64,000 nucleotides of DNA from Congeria kusceri (Eukaryota; Mollusca; Bivalvia; Myida; Dreissenidae): positions 44,625,548-44,689,547 of the forward strand of contig CM051034.1 in NCBI GenBank assembly GCA_027627225.1, read 5' to 3'. Position 1 is the stretch's first letter. Every line of letters starts with the position of its first letter. The position numbers and the translations under genes are program-made. Of this stretch, positions 21,778-33,390 are shown in pieces. Below the pieces are notes generated by a model. It did no database searches. It saw nothing but the letters and a program-made list of their open reading frames with translations, and was not told the origin of the DNA.

Positions 21778-22932
21778 GTTTGTGATTAATACTCGTGATT
21801 TAGTTCATACGCATCTTCAGATACTCCTTACCGTGGGTTCTTTGACAACAGACTATGATAGAAAATATTTGATTCTTGAAACTAATGATGTACGTGAAGT
21901 TTTGTATATTTTGCAAATAGCTGCTTATGTTTATTTGTTTTATATAAATACAATCTCTTATAATTTGTGTTTTGGAACTGGAATCAACTTTTTGTAGAAA
22001 TAATCTCTTAAAGGCAACACAAAAGGCAAAATAAACACCCAACAGTGTACAGGTGACTTGAGATATTTTGCTTTTCTGCAATTTTACTTTTCAGTTCTTA
22101 TGTTTTGTCCAATAAATCAATCCCCCCCGTTCAATTATAAGAAAATCAACCATATTGACTTTAAAATATTTGAAATTTATTACGTATTTGATTGCTAGTA
22201 AATTTCTAACTGCGGGTGGTCTATAACATAACTTGAATCATTGCGAATTACGACCAAACTGTCACATACAACTATTTTACTATTACCAAAGCATATAGTC
22301 CTAAGTTAGTACAAATTGCGGTTCTAAATCGTTAGTTCGCTTTTTGAAGGCGCTTTTATGATTTTTTCTTTAAACAGATGTCAGTTATATAAAAACAGTT
22401 TCATCGTGTATCATTGGATTTGCGAATATTATGCCTAATATATGCGACCGCGAAAATCAAATATACCTATATTATAAAACGCACTAGCGAATTTCTTAAC
22501 CAAATACGGCCTTAAAATTTCAAGCATTTATGTGTTGTAATGATTATTTGAAATGGCACACTTAATATAAACTCTTACTCCTCCCCAGTTTCCAAAATAC
22601 TATTAAAACCTAAAGGCTATAAACAACACAATATATGTGTGCCGGTGCAATTATCAGCAAATACCTATACCTCGTTATCTGGTTTATTTATTTACTTTGA
22701 ATCATCGTTAGCCAATATTATATTAACGCGCAACTCGCACAAATGACGTAATGCATAAACAATTACCAGGACATCCTATACCATATACTAGATTAAACTT
22801 TGGAAAAAAACTATAGTCGTACCTAAATGTCCCATTATATGATTGGCTGATTTATATAACTACGTGTGACTATCAACAATTATGCGCATGATTCGTCAGT
22901 AATGACACCGAATCATTTATCGTTGCCATGTT

Positions 22933-22974
22933 GATTAAATTTAGATGATTTAATCATGGTATCTAAATTTAATC
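22933..22974. repeat. 14-bp perfect inverted repeat
   Basis: GATTAAATTTAGAT at 22933-22946 and ATCTAAATTTAATC at 22961-22974 are exact reverse complements around a 14-base loop, which itself contains a second GATTTAATC. A hairpin of unknown significance. Confidence 0.7.
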
Positions 22975-24431
22975 TTTGCTTTGGACTAGATTTCGTGTTT
23001 ATATTCAAGACTAATTTTAATTTACATGGTGATGGTAATGGCAATAGGCACTAGCCTTTGCTTTTGAAAACATAAAATGACAATACATCGAGTGTTTTCA
23101 TCAGTTGCTTGCTCGAAATAAATGTGTCCATGCTAATAGAATGAAACCACAAAGTTTAATTTGTTTGATATCAACATTCAAAAATAAATTATTTATTATA
23201 TTATGTACATTCATATATTTATGGGCGTGTGTTACATGATTCAAAACATGACCTACATCAACATCAAATTGATTAGTCATGTTATATGTTATACATGTAC
23301 CCTTGTTTTGGAGTCAATATAAATTATATTACGCACATTCAACATTACAATTTCTGGTTTGATTTGAACAAGAAAGCACAATATAGGTAACATTACTATC
23401 AGTTGATTTTCCAGTGTTAGGTTACCTACCTTTCCTTTTCTCCCAATTTTAAATAGTATTTTCATATAATATTCATGGATCCAGACGTTGATCCTGATCC
23501 TGATCACCACCTGCAAAGTCTGCTCAGTTTTTCATTGGCCCATTTTCAACCTTCTTTGAAAAAAAATAATTTCATGTCCATCAGTGATACCTGTTTCGTG
23601 AAGTTACAGACAAAGCTGATAAACAAATGACCAACGGTAACAAAAACATAACCTTCTAAGCGGATTTCTATAAAACTTTCACATCTGAAGAATCTTAATG
23701 TAGGGGTGATCGTAAGGGCAGGAATTCTGGCTGTGACCAATTTAAGCCGAATTTTGGCCCTTTGTCATTTTTGTCCACTGTAGAATATATATGAAATAAC
23801 GTGGAAGCTAAAATCATTTACGACACGCCATTTGTCTGTGCCCAAACATGCGTCGTTGGGGCATACGTGTCTGTAAAACATCTAGTTGAACGTATTGCAA
23901 TGCTATGCGGTTATTGATTATTCACATTTTAGTTAGTTTGTGAATTTATTCTTACAAAGCGGTGACACCAGTTTTAATCATTTTTGTGTTATGTAAAATA
24001 CTATTTCCGTACATGATAAATAAAATGACATTTTGCTGTTAATAAGCTTTTCGCTGAAGCAGCTGGAGGGAGTTACTTTAACTTTATTGTATATACAATA
24101 TATGCTTTCAGAACATATTTGCTGCATGTCTGTAAGAAAACTATATTTTGAGCCTATGACATTCAAACGCGTATTTGAGCTTTGAAAATAAATAAGAACA
24201 ACACCAAATGCTAACAGAAATGGAATCGTAAGATGCATATTTGCTTTACAAAAGTACCGTTACGAAACGTGGCAAAGCACGTTGATGGTAAGCATGAATT
24301 ATTTGTTTGATATCTGAGTGAACAGAAACTATATATTTCTTGGAATAATTATAACACACTGTAATTTTTTGTTATTTGCAAAGTGTGTTAGAATGTATGT
24401 CTTTTTTTAACATGTTATTTTATGGACCGGC

Positions 24432-24887
24432 TTAAAGAGGGACTGTCTGATTTCCATAGGTTTTTTTCGGGTCTCGTTTGTTACATACTATTAAAAACCC
24501 GTGTTATATTAAATATATATAAAAAAAAAATCGAAACAAACTGTTTTATTTATCGAACAATACACATATTTATTTTTTCTGTCGGTACAGACCCGTTTAT
24601 TCCACGGCAACGGCTCATTCTGTTTTGAATTATAAAATAAGAACTGCGCATGCGCCAACAATCGGTCTGATCGTCGAGACGCTTTATGTGCATGAGCTAT
24701 AATTTTTTGTTGCGCAGTAAAATTGATATAGTTTTAAATGTTTCACTTAATACGCAATTCTGAACATAAGTTACTCAACATTTATTTTAATATTAAATTA
24801 ATAAAAAACGTATACTGACTTCCTTAGAATAAATGGATGTTGTGTTTTTTTGTGTTGTTCGTACGTAATCGTGCAGTCCCTCTTTAA
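24432..24887. mobile_element. MITE with TTAAAGAGGGACTG ends
   Basis: TTAAAGAGGGACTG at 24432-24445 is mirrored by CAGTCCCTCTTTAA at 24874-24887. The ~456-bp interior is noncoding. It abuts the 3' end of the LINE fragment that follows. Confidence 0.75.
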
Positions 24888-24919
24888 GACAATACAGTTG
24901 CAAATTAAAGGCAATTAGT

Positions 24920-25567
24920 TTAAACATATTTATTTCTCTTGTTCAACTGGCAAATATACAAATAGATGCACAATACAATAAGAATAAGAAAAGGATTGAA
25001 ACGAAAGAATTAAATTCTTATATGGTTTCTCTCCTTGAAATTGTTTTTTACACATATAAATGGCAAGGTTTTATAGAACAAACGACAAGCATTATGCAAA
25101 AATGTATACGTTGTAGATATGCTAAGTTTTAGAAAGACAAACGAATGAGCCGAAAGGAATACAAGGAGTGGAGGACTGGTGATGCACGGATTAAGTAAAC
25201 AGCTGACGACGGAATCGGAATCGGATTGTTAAGAAAATCGTCGGGATTCGCTTATATACCCTTGAACGTGAAGAAATATGGTGGAAGTTTCATTATCGTC
25301 TAGATTTATATTGCCGAATAGAATTACATTGAGGTCTACATTGCGACTTATTCTAGAAATATTGTTAATTACTTTAGCTCGTATTGTGTTAAAGTATGGG
25401 CACATAAAAAAGAAATGATAATTCGATTCAATATCACCACAGGAACACAGTGGAGAAGCAACGACATGTTTTGCATAGATATGTTCATTTAGCGAACTTG
25501 ATTTCGTTCTTAACCGCGTGTGAAGTATTTGTAGATAACGCTTACCAACATCAATGTGAGTGAACAA
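24920..25567 (-). mobile_element. 5'-truncated LINE: C-terminus and 3' UTR
   Basis: On the - strand, 25567-25229 stays open for 112 codons without a family start codon and ends in a stop. It encodes RYLQILHTRLRTKSSSLNEH, then ASPLCSCGDIESNYHFFFMCP, then a tail ending QGYISESRRFS. The CSCG-x-ES-x-HFFF-x-CP pattern is the zinc-knuckle-like C-terminus downstream of reverse transcriptase in many non-LTR retrotransposons. Below the stop about 300 bp look like a 3' UTR, with GAAATAAATATG near 24932 as the likely tail signal. The reverse transcriptase itself is missing, as in ordinary 5' truncation, and the break falls near the first GCGAACGACCACA motif of the next element. Confidence 0.75.
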
Positions 25568-25831
25568 AAGTTATCACGTGACCACAAATGCGAACGACCA
25601 CAGCTTTTTTGACTATACAACGTCAAGTCAAAGGGTATTTATTTACGTTTTCTCCTTTTTATCGTTTGACATTTTAAAAAAGGGCTGGTGCACCGAAGAC
25701 ACCAATATTTCCGCTTTCTATCGGTATATGGTTTGTGTTCCTAGGTACTGTACTTTCTGAGAACATTCAAAGACACATTTCGAATCGACGATGCAGACGA
25801 CCACACATATTGTAAAAATATGGGTGTTTTT

Positions 25832-26012
25832 TATGAAACGTGTAGTTGCAAGTGATTTTTTATAGAGAAAAATGCGTAAATAACTTTAAAAAGTTAAATT
25901 TGAGACAATCTGAGTTGCAAAACGCTTCTAGAATTTGTTTGGAACTTGTAATGGCGAATTTTTAAAATATGCGAACGACCACACCTTGAAATTTTATGCG
26001 AACGACCACACA
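25832..26012 (+). repeat. Left long terminal inverted repeat
   Basis: It runs from TATGAAACGTGTAGTTGCAA to GCGAACGACCACACA. The motif GCGAACGACCACAC occurs at about 25971 and 25998. The zinc-finger gene starts 43 bp inside its inner edge, so it probably also serves as that gene's promoter region. Confidence 0.8.
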
Positions 26013-26054
26013 TTTTAATCTAAAAATAAAGAAACAAAAGAATATTAAAAAGTA

Positions 26055-26943
26055 ATGTTTCAGATGGAGCATTCCAATCCACATATATGCCGTTATTGTG
26101 GCAAGTTCCTGGTGAATAAGTCGACACTGCGCCAGCATGAAACCAACCACGGAGGGACAGGGAAGGGCTACACTTGCTGTGACAAAGTTTATCATAGTAG
26201 GGGACATCTGAATAGGCACATGTAGATTTATTCCGAACGTTTTTTTGTTGATTATTTTCGCAAAAAATCGTTAATAATTTCTGTTAGTTCTATTACTAAT
26301 ATTTTTTTATTTAATTGTTTATTTGCAAGGTGATATAAATGACCATACAGTCAATACGGTACTGAAAACAGGAAAATATGCTGATATATTTCGATGCTAA
26401 TCTAATCACACCCCAGTTTAACTTTACAAATAACTAAAAATTTAACTCTTGTCCGAGGCCGGTTCGTTTAATCCACTTGATTTTTACATGAGCTAAACAT
26501 TGACGTAAATTAACATATGACTGTAGCAGTTGATTTGAATATTATGTATAAATATAAATTGATAAGTAATATATAATATATATATAATATATATATTAGA
26601 AATTTGAGTACATGTAAGATTGTATAAAGAATATTAGACATTAACATTTTACATATAATTTACTCTTCTTTTAGATGTCGTGTACATGGTGAAGAGAAGC
26701 CGTTCATTTGTACCAGGTGCAGTAAGTCCTTCCCTACCAATGCAGACCTTCAAATGCACATCCGGCGGGAAAACGGACTAAAAATGTGAGTTAGCGTTTG
26801 CAGAGCAGGCCAATGTAAAGTCACACATAGACATGCATAAGGGTGAGCTAAACTTGAAATGCTGTCAGGGCGACAGAGTTTTCCAGCACCGGAGTAGCCT
26901 TTCCCGCCATAAGAAAGTTCATGACACAAAACAATCTCACTGA
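26055..26943 (+). pseudogene. C2H2 zinc-finger gene of the TIR element, two exons, frameshifted
   Basis: Exon 1 (26055-26221) reads MFQMEHSNPHICRYCGKFLV, then STLRQHETNH, a normal C2H2 finger. A second finger follows, YTCCDKVYHSRGHLNRH, whose two cysteines are adjacent. The donor CACAT|GTAGAT and acceptor TCTTTTAG (26674) splice in phase to CRVHGEEKPFICTRCSKSF. That supplies the second finger's last histidine, a canonical HGEEKPF linker, and a third finger whose final His is replaced. A TGA at 26787 ends this frame just after an A-run. One frame over, two more finger-like units continue (ELAFAEQANVKSHIDMH; VFQHRSSLSRHKKVH) to TGA at 26941. I read this as a five-finger DNA-binding protein broken by a one-base indel. 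It could bind the terminal repeats. Confidence 0.7.
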
Positions 26944-29200
26944 AGTGAAGAGTTGTGAACTTGTTTTATGTTTTGTTGTTTGATTTACTACTGAACTATT
27001 TTGATTAAAAGGTTTTGTGATATAGCGTTTTCGGAAAATCAATCAGTTTAATGTTTTGTTCATGCAATACTTTTTCTGGAATTTTGATTTACATGTTCTT
27101 TAGCAAAACTATTGTTGTAAATTTTTTAGTAATAGTAAGTCTTGTAAATGTGTATCATATATATTAAACATTTAAAATTAAAAACATGTCGCGCCATATG
27201 AAAACCTGTTAAATATAATCAATGGTGACTTTGACAGGACTGTTTTACATGTATGATCTTAAATGTATATCAAGTGTTGGTTATAATTAAAAATAGTTCA
27301 AGAATATTATATCTGAAAATTGTTTGTTGTCACGAACACGATTTTGAAACAGTATATGAGATTTTTCAAAATGTAAACAATAACTATATTGGTTAGCTTC
27401 TACATAAATGCACACAACTCGTAACGATAATGTTATTAAAACTAAACTGTACGATTGTTAGGTATAAATCACAGTTCTAACCATCTTTTAATTGAACATT
27501 CCTACGCGTTTTTTATATTAAAGTATCAATAAATTGAAGCTAGTTTCATTTCAAGCCATAACGGCGACTTCGGTAATGTCACAACCCGATCAGGATTTGC
27601 ATTAGGACGAGACGAAATACTTTTATTTCATTTTTAGTTCATTTGTTTGTATTTTTATGCATTTTTTTTCTTCAAAATTATCTCATGCTGATTATGACCT
27701 GGGAGGTACAGAGATGTTTTACAAATAATTTAAATAGTTATTTTTGATAATGTTTGTTTTATTTGCTGATGATATTTTTAATTATTCATATGTTCTGTGA
27801 TATGTTGTTCAGGAAAACATTTGTGATTGGTTCAGCTTTGCCGATTTAAGCACTGTGATCTTTGTCTGTGATTAATTATTTTTTTTATAATAAACAAGGG
27901 AAGTTTTTTTAAAGCTGTTTATTTTACATTAGTCAATATACATGTTATTTGATTAGAAACAAAACAGATACTACTAAACAAATGTTCAGTTATAAATTCT
28001 ATAATGGTATCATTACGTTAAACATATCAAAATACAATTGTTACCAACTAAAGAAACTTTATAGATTTCAATTTTAATTAACATACACCATGATGTTTAT
28101 ATAAGTAAAGACTATTGAAAAAAAATTACAATTTTAGAACGGACGTCACTTTAATATGATACTGTATCGTTCAAAGTAATGGCGTTTAAAAGTTCAAGTG
28201 ATTAACCGAGTTGGCATTCGTTCTGAAACACTTTAAGTATCTAATATTTTAAAATATATTTTAAGTTATTTTACGTATTTTTTAAATGTTTTAAGAAAAG
28301 ATCACTCATGTCATATTAAACAAGATATCAATTTTAACACATACATGTATGCAATGCAATTGCATAAAAGATGTATTTATTTGCATTTACATCTTTTTTT
28401 TTTATATTCCACTACATTATCGGACTGAAAGTTATATATTGGTAAGTCCCATTTACAAGAGTGTTTTATTCATTCCTTCTCGCTTTCTCCCATTTAACAC
28501 CAAGCGCGCCTTTCTGTATCGAATTTTGGTCCACACAAACAGTCCCGCCTTTCTTTGTTTGACGAAGATCAAACATATGGTCCCTGTAAGAATACAATAA
28601 TACAAGCATAAATTTTCACTAAATAAGCATATATATTATGTTAATTGATCTATATACTAAACCTAATATATGTGGTTCGTAAAAATGTTTGTTATAAGTC
28701 TCACTATTTGTAATGTTAATAAATTAACACGGTCTGAGGAGCAGATAAATCGATCTAAGGATTAATTTTAAATCAAATTTCTACCATTCAAAGTGTTACC
28801 TTTGAACGTCCCGTGCGGTATATAAACGTTCTGGAAATAAGAAAAAAAAATTGCGATAGATATAAAACCTCTTAAATGTATTAATAGTATATGCAGACGT
28901 CGTAGTATGTGATTTTCTACTTAATTATATTCTAGAATGAGATCCTTGGAAGAACGAGTATTAATATTTTAAGTTTATTAAGCAGCCTCGGTTTAATGGA
29001 AGTTCTTTGCCATTTTAGCACCGGCTTGAGCGGTTGTCAGGCTAACGTTTAATACGTATTCAATATCGTTTGATCCCAAAGAAACAAAAGTGAAAACAAA
29101 ACGTATATGTTTTGGTAGTTTATGTTATTCTTACAATAAATGCTTATGAAGATTAAATTGTACACTGTATTTGTAAAACAAAAATGATAAAAACGATCTA
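26944..29200. other. Interior of the TIR element, no gene recognised
   Basis: About 2.2 kb of AT-rich sequence between the two convergent genes. I see no additional exon, no catalytic domain and no strong repeat. A transposase could be missing here if this is a deletion derivative. Confidence 0.45.
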
Positions 29201-30254
29201 TTATCTATTAAGATCAAGTCGAGCCTGTATTTGCTCGATGGAATTACCAACGAACTGCCAGAATTCTTCGGTGGTCACCGTTCCTTGGCCCCGCTTGTCG
29301 TTTAAGGTCGATTCGGAGAAGAAGGTCTTGCCAGCTAAGCTACTGAAAGATCTGACATTATAGGTTCCACCATGACAGAGTGAATACAGACTTTCACCCA
29401 TATGCACCATTATGTCACCATAAAACCCGATTTTTCTATCGGTGACTTCAGTGTAAGGTGTGCAGTTTCGAAGCACCTTTTTATCAGGTATAACAAAGTT
29501 AATCCGAGACGAAATGGGATCATAGCGGCTTTTCGATTCGTCTAAACAATCGTGATTTTCATTTTGCTGATTTTTGTAACCACACATAAAGTTTATAAAT
29601 CTCCCACCAAACATCCGCCATCCCAACTTCCAAAACAACTTCGTTGTCTCTGGATACCGCATTCGTTTTGTATTACCGCAATTGTACCAAATACCGACTT
29701 CCAGCCAGAGAAGGAATGCTATATTGTCAAGTGGGAAGACATCGGCTTTCACTTGGCGAAAGAAAGCCAGAATTATCAAGTGAACGGCATTTGGTGTTTT
29801 CGATAATTTAGAAACTACATCGGGGACCAATAACATTTCTTGAGTAACCTGTTGCAGACGGCAATTTATCTCTGTTTCAATACCGCCGATAGCGTTGTCG
29901 TTTCCATTTGTACAACTTGTTGTCTCATTTATCGAAAGTGTATCACCATTTTCACTGTTGACAGCAGTTGATATGACAGAACCAAAAGAACCACTGAGCT
30001 TTTTTAGTTTAGTTGGACTGTCCTCTATAGCGGTAGCCGCTTCAATCAAGTTTTTGTCTAAAACAGTGCCAATTAAGCCATCATCATGTGTCGTGTGTCC
30101 GGATAGTGATCGCGATGATGTACTTTTTTTTTCTCAATTGCTCGTGCTTTGTAGAGCGGGGATTTAAAAGGAGTCTTTATTGATGATTTCAACGGAGACA
30201 GTTTCCTTTTGTTGGTTCTCGATGGAGTGAAACTTAATTGTGCTGATTTCTTAG
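29201..30254 (-). pseudogene. Unrecognised protein gene of the TIR element, frameshifted upstream
   Basis: On the - strand the frame is open from about 30136 to a stop at 29201 (more than 300 codons), with no initiating ATG near its start. The text reads like real protein, for example MRYPETTKLFWKLGWRMFGG, then RFINFMCGYKNQ, then SSRINFVIPDKKVLRN, and it ends ARLDLNR. Upstream, across a run of nine T on the + strand (30124-30132), a second frame encodes SFTPSRTNKRKLSPLKSSIK and TPFKSPLYKARAIEKKK, a basic Ser/Pro-rich stretch. It is preceded by a possible acceptor TTTCAG at about 30255. One indel in the homopolymer would join them. I do not recognise the family, though similar uncharacterised proteins with LFWKLGWRMFGG-like text seem to exist in invertebrates. 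It could be the N-terminal part of a transposase or an accessory protein. Confidence 0.55.
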
Positions 30255-30715
30255 CTGAAATTTTTCATTTGCTGATGTCCTATGGCGTAAACTTGGTTTC
30301 TCGAACATTATTTGTTTCCCTTATGACAATGTGGATTTGGTTCGATTTAAGTTCAGTGCTGTTTTTCTTCGCATCTTGTTTTCATTCTGAAAAGTACAAT
30401 GAATCAATTTTAAATGTTATTGTACTATTGAGATTTGGCTTTAAACATGTGTACCCAACTGTTTATTGAAATAAAATTTATATGACCTTTTCTTGATTAT
30501 TAACTTATAAAAAAATTAAAACTTTTACAGCGAAAAATTCATTTGAGCAAACCATAAATGATTTGTAACTTGAAAAAATATTTAATATTCATTGACTAAA
30601 CTATCAATTCGTAAACTAATAATTTATATGGACTTTAAATAAAATGGACATGCTAATTAAAATCAACATGTTTTATTTTTTTTATTAATTATTTAGTTAT
30701 AAAGGCCCAAATGGC

Positions 30716-30895
30716 AGTGTGGTCGTTCGCAGACAATTTCAGAGTGTGGTCGTTCGCATATTTAAAAAGTAAGCCATTACAAGTTCCCAATAATTTCTAG
30801 AATCATATTGCAACTCAAATTGTCTCAAATGTGGCATTATTAAGTAATTTAGGGAATTTTTCTGTAAAAAATCACTTGCAACTAGACGTTTTATA
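30716..30895 (-). repeat. Right long terminal inverted repeat
   Basis: Read on the - strand it matches the left repeat from TATAAAACGTCTAGTTGCAA to GCGAACGACCACACT. The GTGGTCGTTCGC motif is present twice on + (30718 and 30746). It lies about 460 bp upstream of the first recognisable coding segment of the - strand gene. Confidence 0.8.
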
Positions 30896-31296
30896 ATATA
30901 GCTACGTGTGTTTCCAAGATTTAGGAATCATACGTTTAATGGGACTAGTTTTTACATGGTTAGTTGTTATGATTGAGTTACAATTAAGTATGTTAAAATG
31001 GTGACTTTTTGTAAATTATGTCTGTTTATAAAGATATTTAATTGTGTGAATTATGGTAAACAAGCGAAATATGAATTCCAAATTATATAATTATTTCACA
31101 ATACTTCAAATATTATTAAATTGCTTCTCTACATGCACGAAGTATGTACATGTATTTTGTGGATAAATCTTGTTGATTTGCACTTTTATGCTGGTAAAAG
31201 CCAATTATCTATCTGGTCCAGTTTTAGACAGTTAATTTTCCTTTCATTGGCATACAATTAACTCCGCAATTTTTCACGTTTAATGCGTTTTTGTAA
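30896..31296. other. No gene recognised
   Basis: AT-rich sequence outside the right inverted repeat. Nothing further seen. Confidence 0.5.
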
Positions 31297-31965
31297 GCTC
31301 CAATAGCCGAAGGCCAGCGAGCTTATGCCAGTGCGGTGCGTCCGTCGTGCGTGCGTCCGTGCGTGTGTAGACTTTCTTTAAACGACATCTGCTCTGTAAC
31401 CGTTAGGCCGACTTTGATAAAACTTCACAGAAATGTTCCTTTAGGTGGTCTCTACCAAATTGCTCAAATTGTTACCCTCCGCTGCACAAGATGGCCACCA
31501 GAGCTATAATTCTTTAAGCGACATCTCCTAAACTAATGGGTAAATTTTCAAATTATATCACAAACATGTTTCTTGGGTGGTTCTCTACCAAAGTTGCTGA
31601 AATGGTTCCTTTACCGTTAAAAAACACCAGGGGGCGGGGCCATTTTTTTCTATGGCTATATTGAACACTTTGAAAATCTTCTTATCAATAACTAATGGTT
31701 GGATTTCGAAATAATTTCACATGGGTAGTTCTCTGCCAAAGTTGCTAAAATGAGTCCAGTTCGAAATAAACATGGCCGCCAGGGGGTGGGGCCATTTTTC
31801 CTTATATAGCTATATAGAAAACTTTGAAAATCGACTTGTCAGAAACAACTGATTGAATTTCGAAATTATTTCACAGACATGTTCCTTGGTTGATTCTCTA
31901 CCAAAATTTCACAAATGGTTCCAGTGCGTTGAAAAACAGCCGCAAATGGGCGGGGCCAATTACAC
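31297..31965 (+). repeat. Element with ~152-165-bp tandem units
   Basis: A head GCCGAAGGCCAGCGAGCTTA, then CGTGCGTGCGTCC words, leads into about four diverged units. These are anchored on GATGGCCACCAG, CACCAGGGGGCGGGGCC (31625), GCCAGGGGGTGGGGCC (31778) and AATGGGCGGGGCC (31945). Units share TTCTCTACCAAAGTTGCT and ACTTTGAAAATC. This is a common bivalve repeat style. Noncoding. Confidence 0.75.
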
Positions 31966-32338
31966 TGCAGTACATTTATCATAATTATTATGTCAGTAAT
32001 TATTTAGATAACCATTTCTGTAGGAAAGATTTTCCTGGAATGCGTTTGTTTATTTACTTATGTAAGTAAAGAGCAATACCTATAACTGCGACTATCGGTA
32101 ATACAGTACTTAAATAATCATGCTTCAAACCCTACATTAAAAAAAATGTTTTGTTTATTAATCACAACGAAAACATAAATATGTCCTAAAAATCTTTAAT
32201 GCGCTGCAATTTTAAATGTGTTTATCGTTACACACGCTTAAGCATTTTAGCATTTCTAATATTAATGGTCATAATGAACCGTACAAATCTATAGAACCGC
32301 GGCATTTTAGCCAGCAGAAATAGATTTAAATCTAGGCT

Positions 32339-32605
32339 GGCCCGGCTAGCTCAGTTGGTCGAGCGCCCGATCCGGGGATCATGAGTTCGAACCCTAGCCC
32401 GGCAACATAACTTATGTGGTTATGAAATTATATCTACGGCCATTCTCCCCTTACATCTGATTCAAGTAGGGACGTTACTGGCATAGGTATGTACACTTAG
32501 TACTGGTAAACTGCTTAGATCGGCTAAGCTTGCCCAGGAAAAGTGTGAGTAGGTTAACTGACCGCCCTGATATGACTGAGATACTGTTAAAAACGGCCAA
32601 CAATT
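32339..32605 (+). mobile_element. tRNA-derived SINE, copy 2
   Basis: GGCCCGGCTAGCTCAGTTGG at the 5' end has a deletion in the anticodon arm (GAGCGCCCGATCCGGGGATC). GAGTTCGAACCCTAGCCCGG follows, then the shared body (CGGCCATTCTCCCCTTAC, ACTGGCATAGGTATGTACAC, GATATGACTGAGATACTGTT). The deleted anticodon arm excludes a working tRNA. Confidence 0.85.
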
Positions 32606-33390
32606 CAAACGAACATATTTCAATCTCAGCGTTACAAGGTCGTTGATTTGTGTGTAACATTTAGCCATTTCCTCCAAAACATTTGAAGATCGTCGACATG
32701 CTAATCTGTGAACTGGTTTCTTTAACATAACCCTATCAACGAACAATGGACATGCATATCGAGAAGGCATGTCACTTATGTCACAGGTGTGCCTTTTTCC
32801 CACTTTTCGCATCGGCAATGTTTAATCTCAATGCATTTTGAAATATGTTCTCACGGTTGGCATTGAAATAAACCGCGTTCATGACGTTACATTCGGGACA
32901 CGACTTAAAGCTATAGCTACATTATGTTAAGCCTGTATCAGCTGTAATTGTTTATGGTACATGTATACGTTTTATTCACGTCATCCGTTTTCATTTTGAA
33001 CCGGGCGTGACAGCGAGATGATTGCCAATTTGCGTTTCAAATACCGTGAAATTATTGAAAGAAATAACACCCACCTGTAACAGTTAGTTACAGCGCGACA
33101 TATACACCCTAGACATAAATTACTGAGTGACTTACCCATAGTAAACGTTTATGAGCTCGCTATGGTGTAGTGGATTCTGTCTCCGCTTTGCAGTCGCCAA
33201 AGTCGCGAAGTGCTTAGATAATAACAACACGCATCAATATTCATTCCCAGAAAACTTATACATGAGCGACTAAGTATCATAACCAAGTTAGGACTCTAGT
33301 CCAGAAGTCATGTGTGCAGTACCATGTAAGAAAGACGTTAGGAACTCATTCATGAAATACAAGGTTAGGGCAATGATCCTTACTTACCAA
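32606..33390. other. No gene recognised
   Basis: Open frames on the - strand overlap the SINE and are not supported as genes. No other structure noticed. Confidence 0.45.

Larger units (their letters stand above)
20601..24431. other. No gene recognised; AT-rich
   Basis: About 3.8 kb with no supported exon. Features noticed are a trinucleotide tract at 21716 and a 14-bp hairpin at 22933. The open frames here are short and motif-free. Confidence 0.5.
25832..30895. mobile_element. Two-gene transposon with ~180-bp inverted repeats (superfamily unknown)
   Basis: Segments 25832-26012 and 30716-30895 are inverted repeats of each other, by eye about three-quarters identical. Shared blocks include TAGTTGCAAGTGATTTTTTA, TTTGAGACAAT-TGAGTTGCAA, GGAACTTGTAATGGC and two GCGAACGACCACAC motifs each. 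Between them a C2H2 zinc-finger gene reads inward on + from 26055. An unrecognised gene reads inward on - from about 30254. Convergent genes starting next to each terminal repeat are the layout of a class II element. Both genes show breaks, so this copy is probably inactive. The true outer limits are uncertain: a further GCGAACGACCACA motif lies at 25587 and a shorter GACGACCACACA at 25797. I see no target-site duplication and no recognisable DDE catalytic domain. Confidence 0.65.

Noticed and set aside
32462..32818. 118-codon - strand frame
   Set aside because: It largely overlaps the antisense of SINE copy 2.
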